41,313 bases of DNA from Bacteroidales bacterium UBA1714. GTDB taxonomy: Bacteria > Bacteroidota > Bacteroidia > Bacteroidales > Paludibacteraceae. Position numbers and translations under genes: made by a program. Below the pieces are notes generated by a model. It saw nothing but the letters and a program-made list of their open reading frames with translations. It was not told the origin of the DNA and searched no databases. Numbering within the stretch: the first letter of the stretch is position 1; each line of letters begins with the position of its first letter. This document shows, piece after piece, positions 41,306 through 41,313 of the stretch. The DNA lies in assembly GCA_002317295.1 (NCBI GenBank), contig DCIY01000004.1, forward strand, positions 1 through 41,313, in the 5' to 3' direction.

Positions 41306-41313
41306 AAAGTATA

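Overview
The window looks like chromosomal DNA of a Bacteroidota member, most likely order Bacteroidales. The signs are repeated promoters of the form TTTG-N20-TAnnTTTG, TonB receptor plus DUF5689 lipoprotein genes, DUF1573, a V-type ATPase operon with a DUF2764 gene, and almost no Shine-Dalgarno sequences. The species cannot be named from the sequence alone.

Layout. (1) 1-1.7 kb: an exported Cys-containing protein, a 55-residue small protein, a strong terminator, a DUF1294 membrane protein and tRNA-Thr(CGU). (2) 1.7-17.5 kb, all minus strand: eleven genes with gaps of at most 16 bp or short overlaps, read rel, DUF1573, meaB, dnaB, asnS, TonB-dependent receptor, DUF5689 lipoprotein, cvpA and three tandem GH18 lipoproteins. 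(3) 17.5-27.4 kb, plus strand: amidase, MCE/MlaD protein, dnaA, dnaX, a phosphoesterase/PQQ-propeller fusion, a YgiQ radical SAM protein and an M23 peptidase. (4) 27.5-30.4 kb: RNase P RNA, a YihY membrane protein and a dicarboxylate/amino-acid symporter. (5) 30.4-37.4 kb: V/A-type ATPase operon E-DUF2764-A-B-D-I-K. (6) 37.5-39.3 kb: a 5'-nucleotidase-type exported protein. (7) 39.3-41.3 kb: an AT-rich, opposite-strand pair, an AAA ATPase plus an RloB-like TOPRIM-type protein, bounded by a 28-bp direct repeat that copies the 3' end of the nucleotidase gene.

Housekeeping genes diverge at 17.5 kb next to dnaA, as expected near a replication origin. Besides ordinary housekeeping, the window holds several families of small dispersed repeats. 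They have entered coding sequence in frame (dnaX linker, nucleotidase, ygiQ ends, the nucleotidase signal peptide). The most notable accessory feature is the two-gene ATPase/RloB cassette, which resembles known two-component anti-phage systems and carries attachment-site-like flanks without any integrase. The GH18 triplet, in which one copy has lost key active-site residues, and a Rel protein lacking its usual ribosome-binding segment are also worth attention.
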